A stretch of 8,244 nt of DNA from an uncultured Paraprevotella sp. (GTDB lineage Bacteria > Bacteroidota > Bacteroidia > Bacteroidales > Bacteroidaceae): assembly GCA_900766785.1 (NCBI GenBank), contig CAAFWT010000101.1, positions 1-8,244 of the forward strand, in the 5' to 3' direction. The translations under genes and the position numbers were made by a program. Below, piece by piece: positions 1 through 5,899 of this stretch (positions within the stretch are counted from its first letter, which is position 1; each line of letters opens with the position of its first letter). The notes beneath the pieces are model-generated. The model searched no databases and was not told where the DNA came from. It saw nothing but the letters and a program-made list of their open reading frames with translations.

Positions 1-29
1 CCATAGGATATGAATACGTTTACATCCCT

Positions 30-73
30 GATAAGGTTAATAACCTTACGGCCGAAAGGTTATTAACCTTATC
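30..73. repeat. 44-nt nested palindrome (18-bp arms, CGGCCG centre)
   Basis: Positions 30-47 and 56-73 are perfect reverse complements over 18 bp. The 8-nt centre (48-55) contains the palindrome CGGCCG, so only the A48/A55 pair is mismatched. Each arm is also a palindrome: 32-48 is TAAGGTTA-A-TAACCTTA and 56-70 is AAGGTTA-T-TAACCTT, with centres 23 bp apart. Neither side has a T-tract, so it is not a textbook intrinsic terminator. It could be a REP-like element, a factor-dependent or processing hairpin for an unseen upstream gene, or a tandem operator. The structure is seen directly; the role is unknown. Confidence 0.85.
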
Positions 74-137
74 GGCAATGAAGGCAACAAATACTGAGCA
101 CACTGTTATAAATGGTAATCAATCGAAATGTCGAATG

Positions 138-156
138 ACCCAACCTTAATTTGGGT
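138..156. repeat. Small hairpin (ACCCAA / TTGGGT)
   Basis: A 6-bp perfect stem, 138-143 with 151-156, encloses a 7-nt loop. It lies in the non-coding stretch between the large palindrome and the amidase promoter. No T-tract follows. It may be a chance structure or part of a transcript end; I see no gene between 1 and 240. Confidence 0.25.
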
Positions 157-240
157 GGCGCATTGACGAAGTCAGCTGGTGTGCAGAATGCCCTCGATAG
201 TTCGTTACACCCGAATAATTATCCTTTATGTCATATACGT

Positions 241-271
241 TTTGCAATTTCGCCCAAAAACACTATTTTTG
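241..271 (+). promoter_or_regulatory. Bacteroidetes-type promoter of the amidase-mlaD operon
   Basis: TTTG at 241-244 (-33 element) is separated by 19 bp from TATTTTTG at 264-271, an exact match to the TAnnTTTG -7 element of the Bacteroidetes primary sigma factor. The expected transcript start, around 276-279, lies about 15 nt before the ATG at 293, giving a very short leader. This placement rules out translation from the upstream in-frame GTG at 179. The -7 box is embedded in a 16-bp perfect palindrome (265-280). Confidence 0.75.
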
Positions 272-280
272 CGCAAAAAT
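265..280. repeat. 16-bp perfect palindrome over the -7 box
   Basis: ATTTTTGCGCAAAAAT is its own reverse complement. It covers most of the -7 element and the predicted transcript start of the amidase promoter, so a dimeric regulator bound here would block RNA polymerase. The TTTGC core is common in Bacteroidetes promoters, so the symmetry may be partly accidental. Confidence 0.5.
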
Positions 281-292
281 CAGAGTAATCCA

Positions 293-1030
293 ATGAATAG
301 AGTTGCCATTGCCGCAGCCCTGTTGCTCATGAGTCTTTGTGCCAATGCCTTCACGGTGGTGATAGATGCCGGACACGGAGGACGAGATGCGGGAGCTGTT
401 GGACGTAAGAGCAAGGAGAAGAATATCAATCTGGCTGTAGCACTTGCGCTGGGAAAGATGATAGAGAACAACTGTGCGGGTGTGAAGGTTGTCTATACCC
501 GCCAGAAGGATGTGTTTGTAGACCTGGACGAGCGTGCCAACATCGCCAATCGTGCCAAGGCCGACCTCTTCATCAGCATACACACCAACAGTACCGCCAG
601 CAAGGTGGGCCCTCGAGGAGCAGAGACCTATACCCTGGGTATGCATCGTGCTGCCGACAATCTGGAAGTGGCCAAGCGAGAGAACTCCGTCATCACCCTG
701 GAGAGCAATTATGAAGAGAAATATGAAGGCTTCGATCCGCGCAGCAGTGAGAGCTATATCATCTTCGAACTCATGCAAGACCAGAATATGGCTCAGAGTG
801 TTCGACTGGCCAAGATGGTACAGGAGCAGTTCCGCTCCGTGGCAGGACGAGTGGATAAGGGTGTTCATCAGGCAGGATTTCTGGTGCTGCGTGCCACCAG
901 CATGCCCAGCGTGCTGGTAGAGTTGGGATATATCAACAATCCCAATGAGGAGACCTATCTCAATTCTGCATCCGGCATCCAGGCGATGGCCAAGAGCGTC
1001 TATCGGGCCTTTGAAGCCTATAGGAAATAG
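293..1030 (+). CDS. N-acetylmuramoyl-L-alanine amidase (Amidase_3, AmiC-like), secreted
   Basis: Zinc amidase cleaving the bond between N-acetylmuramic acid and L-alanine in peptidoglycan, acting in the periplasm during septum splitting and wall turnover. The ATG at 293 gives 245 aa with a clean signal peptide (basic Asn-Arg, hydrophobic residues 4-15, cleavage after ANA-19). It is preferred to the in-frame GTG at 179 because the promoter lies between them. Amidase_3 motifs are complete: zinc ligands H28 (IDAGHGG), E42 (KEKNINL) and H97 (SIHTNS), and catalytic E210 (VLVELGYINN). Residues about 130-170, between H97 and E210, form an insertion like the regulatory helix of AmiB/AmiC enzymes, which would need an activator; that role is inferred. 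No LysM or AMIN domain is present. The mlaD-like gene follows after 55 nt without a promoter match, so the two are probably one operon. Confidence 0.93.
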   Translation: MNRVAIAAALLLMSLCANAFTVVIDAGHGGRDAGAVGRKSKEKNINLAVALALGKMIENNCAGVKVVYTRQKDVFVDLDERANIANRAKADLFISIHTNSTASKVGPRGAETYTLGMHRAADNLEVAKRENSVITLESNYEEKYEGFDPRSSESYIIFELMQDQNMAQSVRLAKMVQEQFRSVAGRVDKGVHQAGFLVLRATSMPSVLVELGYINNPNEETYLNSASGIQAMAKSVYRAFEAYRK

Positions 1031-1085
1031 GGGCTGTTCGTATTAGAATCAGGATATATATATAATAAGTATACACATAAGAAAG

Positions 1086-1970
1086 ATGAAAAAGGAAATC
1101 AAGATAGGCCTGACGGGTGTGGCCGCATTGCTGATATTGTTCTTTGGAATCAAGTTTCTCAAGGGTGCCAATCTCTTCAGTTCCAGCAATACCTATTATA
1201 TCCGCTTCAGTAATGTCAAGGCACTGAGCAAAAACAGTACCGTGTATGCCGATGGATACAATGTGGGCACGGTGAGTGATATCATATATGATTTCGACCA
1301 TCCAGGGAAAGTACTGGTGGAGATAAGTACCACCAAGGGACTGCGTATCCCCAAGGGAAGTACGGCTTCACTGGACGAGGCCATGCTGGGCGGCTGTACC
1401 CTCAACATGCTCTTGGCCACCAATCTGCGTGAGTCTTATCAGCCCGGTGATACCATCATCGGCAGCGATGCCGGCGGTCTGATGTCAAAGGCCACGGACC
1501 TCATGCCCAAGGTGGATCAGGTGCTGGCACGTGTGGATACCCTCCTGGCCACACTCAATACCCTTGCTTCCGATCCCAATCTGCCTCTCATACTGAAGAA
1601 TGCCGAGACTCTGACAGCCAATCTGAATGAGAGCAGCATGGAGCTCAAACGCCTCTTGGCTCAGGATGTACCTGCCATGACCAGCACTTTCAACAAGGCT
1701 GGCGAGAATGTGGTAGCCCTCACGGATAATCTCAACCGTCTCAACCTGCAGTCCACTATGGACAGTGTCAACTGCACCATAGGCAATGTCAACCGTATGG
1801 TGACCCAGATGCAGAGCAAGGAAGGCAGCCTGGGCCTGCTGATGAATGATCCTGCAGTGTATAACAACCTCAATCATACCGTGCAGAGTGCCGACAGTCT
1901 GCTCACCGACCTGAAGGCTCATCCCAAGCGCTATGTCCACTTCTCCCTCTTTGGCAAAAAGGATAAGTGA
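1086..1970 (+). CDS. MlaD-family (MCE domain) lipid transport protein
   Basis: Inner-membrane-anchored MCE protein, probably the periplasmic substrate-binding part of a phospholipid or other lipid shuttle between the membranes. Of its 294 residues, 1-6 are basic, 7-23 form one TM helix (GLTGVAALLILFFGI), and about 36-115 form the MCE domain, with VYADGYNVGTVSDI and the family's 'GSTASLDEAMLGG' stretch. Residues 134-280 are helical and heptad-like, with many Leu, Asn and Thr and recurring DSLL/DTLL motifs, as in MCE proteins that form helical bundles or needles. The tail (KRYVHFSLFGKKDK) is basic and typical of Bacteroidales homologues as I recall them. It lies 55 nt after the amidase. No permease (MlaE) or ATPase (MlaF) is in the window, so its ABC partner must be elsewhere. 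Confidence 0.9.
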   Translation: MKKEIKIGLTGVAALLILFFGIKFLKGANLFSSSNTYYIRFSNVKALSKNSTVYADGYNVGTVSDIIYDFDHPGKVLVEISTTKGLRIPKGSTASLDEAMLGGCTLNMLLATNLRESYQPGDTIIGSDAGGLMSKATDLMPKVDQVLARVDTLLATLNTLASDPNLPLILKNAETLTANLNESSMELKRLLAQDVPAMTSTFNKAGENVVALTDNLNRLNLQSTMDSVNCTIGNVNRMVTQMQSKEGSLGLLMNDPAVYNNLNHTVQSADSLLTDLKAHPKRYVHFSLFGKKDK

Positions 1971-1990
1971 TAAGATGGGATGGCACACAC

Positions 1991-2044
1991 CATATGAGAG
2001 GAAGGTGCTGACATTTCATCTGCATGGATGATACGTCTTATATG
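1991..2044. ncRNA. Possible structured RNA after mlaD
   Basis: CATATGAGA (1991-1999) pairs with TCTTATATG (2036-2044) over 9 bp with one G-U pair. Inside, TCATC (2016-2020) pairs with GATGA (2027-2031) over a 6-nt loop. The segment begins 20 nt past the mlaD stop and could protect or terminate the mRNA 3' end. There is no T-tract directly after it and no known family is recognised, so this may be a fortuitous fold. Confidence 0.25.
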
Positions 2045-2050
2045 AATTTA

Positions 2051-2114
2051 ATCAAAATAGAGAAAGGGGGATTTCTTATCTCCCTTTTCTTCCCTTGCCA
2101 GTTGGCATTTTGAT
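2051..2114 (+). terminator. Candidate terminator or processing hairpin
   Basis: AGAAAGGGGG (2061-2070) pairs with TCCCTTTTCT (2081-2090) over 10 bp, including two G-U pairs, with a 10-nt loop. An outer dyad, ATCAAAAT (2051-2058) and ATTTTGAT (2107-2114), encloses it. The bases after the hairpin are pyrimidine-rich (TCCCTTGCC) rather than a run of T, so termination strength is uncertain. It is the best candidate for the end of the amidase-mlaD transcript. Confidence 0.35.
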
Positions 2115-2299
2115 ATTTAGCCTCATAGATTCACTTTCCTTAAGCATTGTGCTAAAAAGTGTTATCATGCACTAATTATCAGCCACTTGCATCCTAAAAT
2201 GGTGGTGTAAGTAACAAAAGTTGCCGCAAAAGTTTCCTCATCGTCTGTTTTTCAACACCTTGCGACAAAAATGCCTCAGTTGGAGCATCAGACGGCTGA

Positions 2300-2331
2300 T
2301 TTGGCTCGGATTGATAAAGTACGTACATTTG
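2300..2331 (+). promoter_or_regulatory. Bacteroidetes-type promoter of dnaA
   Basis: TTTG at 2300-2303 and TACATTTG at 2324-2331 (exact TAnnTTTG) are separated by 20 bp. The predicted transcript start near 2337-2340 gives a leader of about 50 nt before the dnaA ATG. The leader holds AGGAGG at 2351-2356, but that is 34 nt before the ATG and too far to act as its ribosome site. Confidence 0.75.
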
Positions 2332-2390
2332 CATTCGCTTCTCATATTTGAGGAGGAACTTAAAAGCAACATAGTCTCTAAAAAATAGAA

Positions 2391-3797
2391 ATGGATAAAT
2401 CACCACGCGATAAGTGGAAGGAATGCCTGGGCATCATCAGGAACAACCTGGACGAGCGTCAGTTCAACACTTGGTTTGAGCCGACGAAGTTCAAGTCCTA
2501 TGACCAGGAGAAGAAGGAACTGACCATATACATTCCTTCCAATTTCTTCTATGAGTATCTGGAAGGACATTTCCGGAGACTCATGCACATGACTATCGCC
2601 AAGGTGTTTGGTGCAGACCAGCATTTGATGTATGAGGTCAAGGTGGCAGGCAAGGAGACTGTGAATATGGAGAGTGATGAGCCATCACCATTCGACAAGC
2701 AGCCTCAGTCCACCAGAGTTGTCAACCAAACTCCCCGTATGGCACAGAGCACTGGTGCTGCTCAGGATTTGGATTCCTGTCTCAATACGAAACAAAACTT
2801 TGGCAATTTCATTGAGGGCGCCAGCAATAAGTTGCCTCGCAGCATCGGACTTTCCATTGCTGAGAACCCCAGTCAGCAGACATTCAATCCCCTCTTCATA
2901 TACGGTCCCAGCGGTGTGGGTAAGACTCACCTGGTAAATGCCATCGGTACACGTATGAAGGAGTTGCATCCCGACAAGAGGGTGCTTTATCTGAGTGCCC
3001 GACTCTTTGAGGTTCAGTATACCTCTTCGGTTCACCAGAACAATGTGAACGATTTCATGCATTTCTACCAAAGCATAGATATGCTCATCGTGGACGATAT
3101 CCAGGAGATGGTGGGCAAGAAGGCCACACAATACACCTTCTTCCATATCTTCAACCATCTGCGTCAGAATGGACGTCACATCATCCTCACCAGCGACCGT
3201 CCACCTATGGCACTGCAAGGTATGGAAGACAGAATGATTACCCGATTCCAAAGCGGATTGCTGGCCGAACTGGAGAAGCCCGAAGAGCAGCTGCGCAGAA
3301 ATATCCTGGAGAGCAAGGTGAAGCATGACGGACTGAGAATCCCCGACAAAGTGCTCGACTATATCTCACAGAACGTGAGCGACAGTGTACGTGAGCTGGA
3401 GGGAGTGGTGCAGAGCCTCTTGGCCTACTCCGTGGTATTCAACCGTGATGTGGACCTTCAGTTTGCCATGCGTATCATGAATCATAACACTCACACCGAG
3501 CGCAAGCGTACCATCACCATGGACCAGATAGTGGAGCGCACCTGCGATTATTTCCAGATCAGACAAGAGGATGTCTATGGCAAGAGTCGCAAGGCAAACA
3601 TAGTGCTTGTCAGACAGTTGAGTATGTATCTGGCCCAGCATCACACCCAGTTGACAGCCAGCAAGATAGGTACTCTGGTGGGAGGACGTAATCATGCCAC
3701 CGTCATCCACAGCGTGCGTACCATAGAGAAGCGACTGAAGAGCGACAAGGACTTCCAGCAGAAGGTAAACGAACTGGAGGGCAAACTCAAGACTTAA
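2391..3797 (+). CDS. dnaA: Chromosomal replication initiator protein DnaA
   Basis: ATP-dependent initiator that binds DnaA boxes at oriC, melts the duplex and helps load the replicative helicase. Its 468 aa is a usual length. Domain I is about 1-85 (RQFNTWFEP near 23-31), followed by a short variable linker, about 86-125, rich in Ser, Pro and Gln. The AAA+ domain has Walker A GPSGVGKT at 172-179, Walker B IVDDIQ with D235 and D236, sensor 1 LTSDR near 266-270, arginine finger R285 (MITRF) and sensor 2 R334 (VRELEG). Domain IV, about 375-468, has the DNA-binding signature GGRNHATVIHS at 431-441. The substitutions around Walker B (DDIQEM, FFHIFNHL) are typical of Bacteroidetes. The ATG at 2391 lies about 50 nt after the predicted transcript start. 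A nitroreductase gene follows after 29 nt, suggesting cotranscription. Confidence 0.98.
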   Translation: MDKSPRDKWKECLGIIRNNLDERQFNTWFEPTKFKSYDQEKKELTIYIPSNFFYEYLEGHFRRLMHMTIAKVFGADQHLMYEVKVAGKETVNMESDEPSPFDKQPQSTRVVNQTPRMAQSTGAAQDLDSCLNTKQNFGNFIEGASNKLPRSIGLSIAENPSQQTFNPLFIYGPSGVGKTHLVNAIGTRMKELHPDKRVLYLSARLFEVQYTSSVHQNNVNDFMHFYQSIDMLIVDDIQEMVGKKATQYTFFHIFNHLRQNGRHIILTSDRPPMALQGMEDRMITRFQSGLLAELEKPEEQLRRNILESKVKHDGLRIPDKVLDYISQNVSDSVRELEGVVQSLLAYSVVFNRDVDLQFAMRIMNHNTHTERKRTITMDQIVERTCDYFQIRQEDVYGKSRKANIVLVRQLSMYLAQHHTQLTASKIGTLVGGRNHATVIHSVRTIEKRLKSDKDFQQKVNELEGKLKT

Positions 3798-3826
3798 ATA
3801 GCAATACGAATCCCTATTGATGACGT

Positions 3827-5065
3827 ATGATGAATATCTCTACACGTAAGACCATACGTAAATACACACAGCAGCCCATCCCCGATGAGCTGCTGAACCG
3901 CTTATTGGAGGAGGCTTCCCGTACACAGACCATGGGTAACCTGCAATTATACAGCGTGGTGGTCACTCGCTCCCAGGAAGGAAAGAGTGCGTTGGCACCC
4001 TTCCACTTCCATCAGCCTATGGTGACCAATGCACCTGTAGTGCTCACCATCTGTGCCGATTTCCGACGCGTGACAGACTGGTGTGAATGCCGCAGGGCCA
4101 TACCAGGATATGACAACCTGCTCAGTTTTATGAATGCAGCCACCGATGCTCTGCTCTATACACAGACCTTCTGCAATCTGGCCGAAGAGGAGGGATTGGG
4201 CATCTGTTATCTGGGAACCACTCTGTATTCTTCTGCTCAGATAGCAGAATGTCTGCATTTGCCTGCTCTCACCTTTCCCGTGGCCACCCTTACAGTAGGA
4301 TGGCCCGCCGAAGCCCCAGACTTGCAGGACAGACTCCCCCTCTCGTCATTCGTTCATCAGGAGTCCTATCAGCCCTATACACCCGAACTCATCGACCAGT
4401 ATTATTCTGCCAAGGAATCTTTGCCTGTCAATCAAGGCTTTGTGACTGAGAATGGCAAGGAAACACTTGCCCAGGTCTATACCGATGTCAGGTACACCCG
4501 CAAGGACAATGAGGCTATCTCACATGCCCTGACCGATGCCCTGGTGAAGCAGGGGTTCCTGAAGCCAGATGCTCTCAGAGCTTCCCTCGAGGTGGTGGAG
4601 ACCCGTCCCGAAGTGCTCGAGTGTGATGTGGTACGATTTCAGAATAAGAAGGAGAAGTGGGTGGCCTTTGTGGGACTGCTCAACGGTTATCCTTATGAAA
4701 TCTTCACCGGTCTGATGGACGACGAGGAAGGAATAGCCTTACCCAAGAGTGTGACCCACGGCCGTATCATCAAGCATGTGGAGCGTGACGGACAGAAGCG
4801 TTATGACTTCCAGTTCGAGAACAAACGTGGATACAAGACCACAGTGGAAGGACTCAGCGAAAAGTTCAATCCCGAATATTGGGATTATGCCAAGTTGATC
4901 AGTGGCGTGCTGCGTTACCGTATGCCCATCGATCATGTAATCAAGCTGGTAACTTCCTTGCAGCTGGAGAGTGATAACATCAACTCTTGGAAGACCGGCG
5001 TGGCCAGAGCTCTGAAGAAGTACCTGCCCGATGCTCTGCAGGAAGACGAGAACATGGATGAATAA
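3827..5065 (+). CDS. Nitroreductase-like flavoprotein fused to a class II ribonucleotide reductase C-terminal segment
   Basis: The N-terminal half (about 1-245) is a nitroreductase-family FMN oxidoreductase: STRKTIRKY at 5-13 for the phosphate-binding Arg/Lys site, GNLQLYSVVV near 37-46, a central helical region (NAATDALLYTQTFCNLAEEEGLGICYLG), and TLTVGWP near 154-160. Such enzymes reduce nitro, quinone or other electron-poor substrates with NAD(P)H; the substrate here is unknown. The C-terminal part (about 257-402) does not belong to that fold. VVRFQNKKEKW, YPYEIFTG, YKTTVEGLSEKFNPEYW, YAKLISGVLR and INSWKTGVARALKKYLPD match, from memory, the region just before the zinc ribbon of Bacteroidetes B12-type ribonucleotide reductases. 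The protein stops at 412 with an acidic tail, has no CxxC ribbon, and has only one cysteine (C266) after residue 245. The frame is intact across the join. ATGs at 3827 and 3830 are equally possible starts. folB follows after 9 nt. Confidence 0.85.
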   Translation: MMNISTRKTIRKYTQQPIPDELLNRLLEEASRTQTMGNLQLYSVVVTRSQEGKSALAPFHFHQPMVTNAPVVLTICADFRRVTDWCECRRAIPGYDNLLSFMNAATDALLYTQTFCNLAEEEGLGICYLGTTLYSSAQIAECLHLPALTFPVATLTVGWPAEAPDLQDRLPLSSFVHQESYQPYTPELIDQYYSAKESLPVNQGFVTENGKETLAQVYTDVRYTRKDNEAISHALTDALVKQGFLKPDALRASLEVVETRPEVLECDVVRFQNKKEKWVAFVGLLNGYPYEIFTGLMDDEEGIALPKSVTHGRIIKHVERDGQKRYDFQFENKRGYKTTVEGLSEKFNPEYWDYAKLISGVLRYRMPIDHVIKLVTSLQLESDNINSWKTGVARALKKYLPDALQEDENMDE

Positions 5066-5074
5066 ACGTCTGTC

Positions 5075-5437
5075 ATGAACGTCGAGATTCTTGTCAAACG
5101 ACTCCGACTGTATGCCTCTCATGGAGTGCTTCCTCAGGAGAGGGTAGTGGGGGCGAATTTTTATGTCACCCTTACGGCCACAGTACAGGTGAGTGATGAT
5201 GCTCTCTTGCACGACAAACTTCAGGGGACGGTGGACTATGGACAGATAGTGGAAGTCCTGAAACAGGAGATGAAGCAACCCTCCTCCTTGCTGGAGCATG
5301 CCGCCATGCGCATGGCCTCCAGGGTACTGCATGATTTCCCTTCCATTCTCAAGGTGGAATTGCTGTTGGAGAAGGAAAGTCCTCCACTTGGTGTCCAAAC
5401 AGAGGGAGTCGGAGTCAAATTGGTGCTCACAAAGTGA
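5075..5437 (+). CDS. folB: Dihydroneopterin aldolase (folate biosynthesis)
   Basis: Cytosolic enzyme converting 7,8-dihydroneopterin to 6-hydroxymethyl-7,8-dihydropterin and glycolaldehyde, a step in tetrahydrofolate synthesis. The 120 aa match the single-domain family length. Catalytic and binding residues line up with well-studied FolB proteins: the base E22 in LPQERVVG, Y55 in VDYGQI, E74 in SLLEHAA (pterin anchor) and K100 in LEKESPP. ASHGVLPQER near the N-terminus and GVGVKLVL at the end are family hallmarks. The ATG is 9 nt after the nitroreductase stop, so it is almost certainly in the dnaA transcript. Neither neighbour is another folate gene, so the grouping probably reflects general supply to DNA synthesis. 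Confidence 0.95.
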   Translation: MNVEILVKRLRLYASHGVLPQERVVGANFYVTLTATVQVSDDALLHDKLQGTVDYGQIVEVLKQEMKQPSSLLEHAAMRMASRVLHDFPSILKVELLLEKESPPLGVQTEGVGVKLVLTK

Positions 5438-5443
5438 TATTGT

Positions 5444-5490
5444 CATCGCAAAACTGCGCAAAAAGAAGAAAAATGCGTAATTTTGCGATG
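5444..5490. repeat. Interrupted dyad between folB and oadG, overlapping a promoter
   Basis: CATCGCAAAA (5444-5453) is the exact reverse complement of TTTTGCGATG (5481-5490). Further in, CGCA (5457-5460) pairs with TGCG (5474-5477) across 3x3 mismatches. The loop (5461-5473) is purine-only up to its end (AAAAGAAGAAAAA). The right arm carries the -7 box of the oadG promoter. It could act as an operator, as the folB transcript's 3' hairpin (it starts 7 nt after the stop and has TTTTATATTT after it), or both. Confidence 0.6.
5478..5485 (+). promoter_or_regulatory. Promoter -7 element for oadG
   Basis: TAATTTTG is an exact match to TAnnTTTG. No TTTG or TTG lies at the expected distance upstream (about 5455), so the -33 half is missing or degenerate. 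The predicted transcript start near 5490-5493 is about 25 nt before the oadG ATG. The overlap with a 10-bp-arm dyad suggests control at this site. Confidence 0.5.
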
Positions 5491-5516
5491 TTTTATATTT
5501 ATAAGTCAGTAATAAA

Positions 5517-5774
5517 ATGGGAAACTTAGGATTCGGATTGGAACTTATGGTGGTGGGAATGCTCACAGTATTTGTAATACTTCTCGTAGTCATATGGGGT
5601 GGCAAACTGCTTATTGCTATTGTCAACAAGGTGGCTCCCGAGGAAGTGGTTCCTGCCAAGAAAAGCGCAAAACCCGCCGATGCTGTTGATGCCAGTACAA
5701 TGGCCATTCTGCAAGAGGTGGTGAGTAAGATAACCGGTGGTAAAGGTCAGGTGGCTTCTGCAAGGAAGATCTGA
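5517..5774 (+). CDS. oadG: Oxaloacetate decarboxylase gamma chain (OadG family)
   Basis: Small assembly and zinc-carrying subunit of the Na+-translocating decarboxylase complex in the inner membrane. Its 85 aa fits the family. It has one TM helix at about 7-28 (GLELMVVGMLTVFVILLVVI), then a cytosolic part with a Pro/Ala/Lys-rich linker at 40-57 (EEVVPAKKSAKPAD) and a C-terminal helix (MAILQEVVSKITGGKGQV). The MVVGMLTVFVIL stretch is typical of OadG. The family assignment rests on this TM pattern, the size, and the alpha and beta genes that follow; sequence alone is weak in such short proteins. A 204-nt gap separates it from oadA, which is wide for this complex. Confidence 0.9.
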   Translation: MGNLGFGLELMVVGMLTVFVILLVVIWGGKLLIAIVNKVAPEEVVPAKKSAKPADAVDASTMAILQEVVSKITGGKGQVASARKI

Positions 5775-5782
5775 CCATCTAT

Positions 5783-5818
5783 GTGTGGCGAGCGTGGCTA
5801 CACCATCCCCTCAGGATG
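5783..5818. repeat. Two back-to-back hairpins after oadG
   Basis: GTGTGGC (5783-5789) pairs with GCTACAC (5797-5803) around a 7-nt loop with one G-U pair. The next base starts a second stem, CATCC (5804-5808) with GGATG (5814-5818), around a 5-nt loop. They begin 9 nt after the oadG stop and end 16 nt before the oadA -7 box. No T-tract follows, so intrinsic termination is doubtful. A 3'-end stabiliser that sets subunit ratios is possible, but unproven. Confidence 0.4.
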
Positions 5819-5833
5819 TGAGTCAGCCATGGA

Positions 5834-5841
5834 TACTTTTG
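5834..5841 (+). promoter_or_regulatory. Promoter -7 element for oadA-oadB
   Basis: TACTTTTG matches TAnnTTTG exactly and is followed by CGCAAA, making TTTGCGCAAA (5838-5847) a 10-bp palindrome. No good -33 TTTG lies 19-21 bp upstream. If active, transcription starts near 5847 and gives a leader of about 130 nt before oadA, unusually long for this window. Confidence 0.5.
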
Positions 5842-5899
5842 CGCAAAGGAGAAAGATAAGATACAGAATAACAGTTTCCCCCTTTCGGTTATCCTCAGA

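Larger units (their letters stand above)
1971..2390. other. 420-nt mlaD-dnaA intergenic region, no gene supported
   Basis: No open frame here resembles a protein. It holds two foldable segments (1991-2044 and 2051-2114), the dnaA promoter (2300-2331), and a small dyad CGTCTG (2242-2247) / CAGACG (2289-2294). A-tract motifs of the form GCAAAA or GACAAAA recur between 2210 and 2272. Because dnaA is adjacent I looked for DnaA boxes (TTATCCACA and close variants) and found only poor matches (TTATCATGC at 2162, TTATCAGCC at 2177), so I do not call an origin. Confidence 0.6.

Noticed and set aside
100..240. tRNA-like or other RNA gene suggested by GTTCGTTACACC near 200
   Set aside because: No acceptor stem, D-arm or anticodon arm can be drawn, and the GGTGT/ACACC pairing (178-182 with 207-211) is only 5 bp.
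179..292. In-frame GTG extension of the amidase by 38 residues
   Set aside because: The consensus promoter (241-271) lies inside it, the extension would bury the signal peptide, and the ATG at 293 gives a standard signal sequence.
309..351. Lipoprotein signal in the amidase (LMSLC)
   Set aside because: The residue before Cys is Leu, not Gly/Ala/Ser, and a good signal peptidase I site (ANA) follows three residues later.
1971..2390. Chromosomal origin (oriC) beside dnaA
   Set aside because: Only poor matches to DnaA boxes, no cluster and no repeated AT-rich 13-mers were seen. GC skew over the whole chromosome would be needed.
2194..2406. 70-aa antisense frame covering the dnaA upstream region
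   Set aside because: It starts with GTG inside dnaA, overlaps the dnaA promoter and leader, has low complexity and no recognisable motif, and lacks a reverse-strand promoter match.
4739..5707. 322-aa antisense open frame opposite the nitroreductase tail, folB and oadG
   Set aside because: It crosses three sense genes and two intergenic signals, and its composition is that of a complement shadow.
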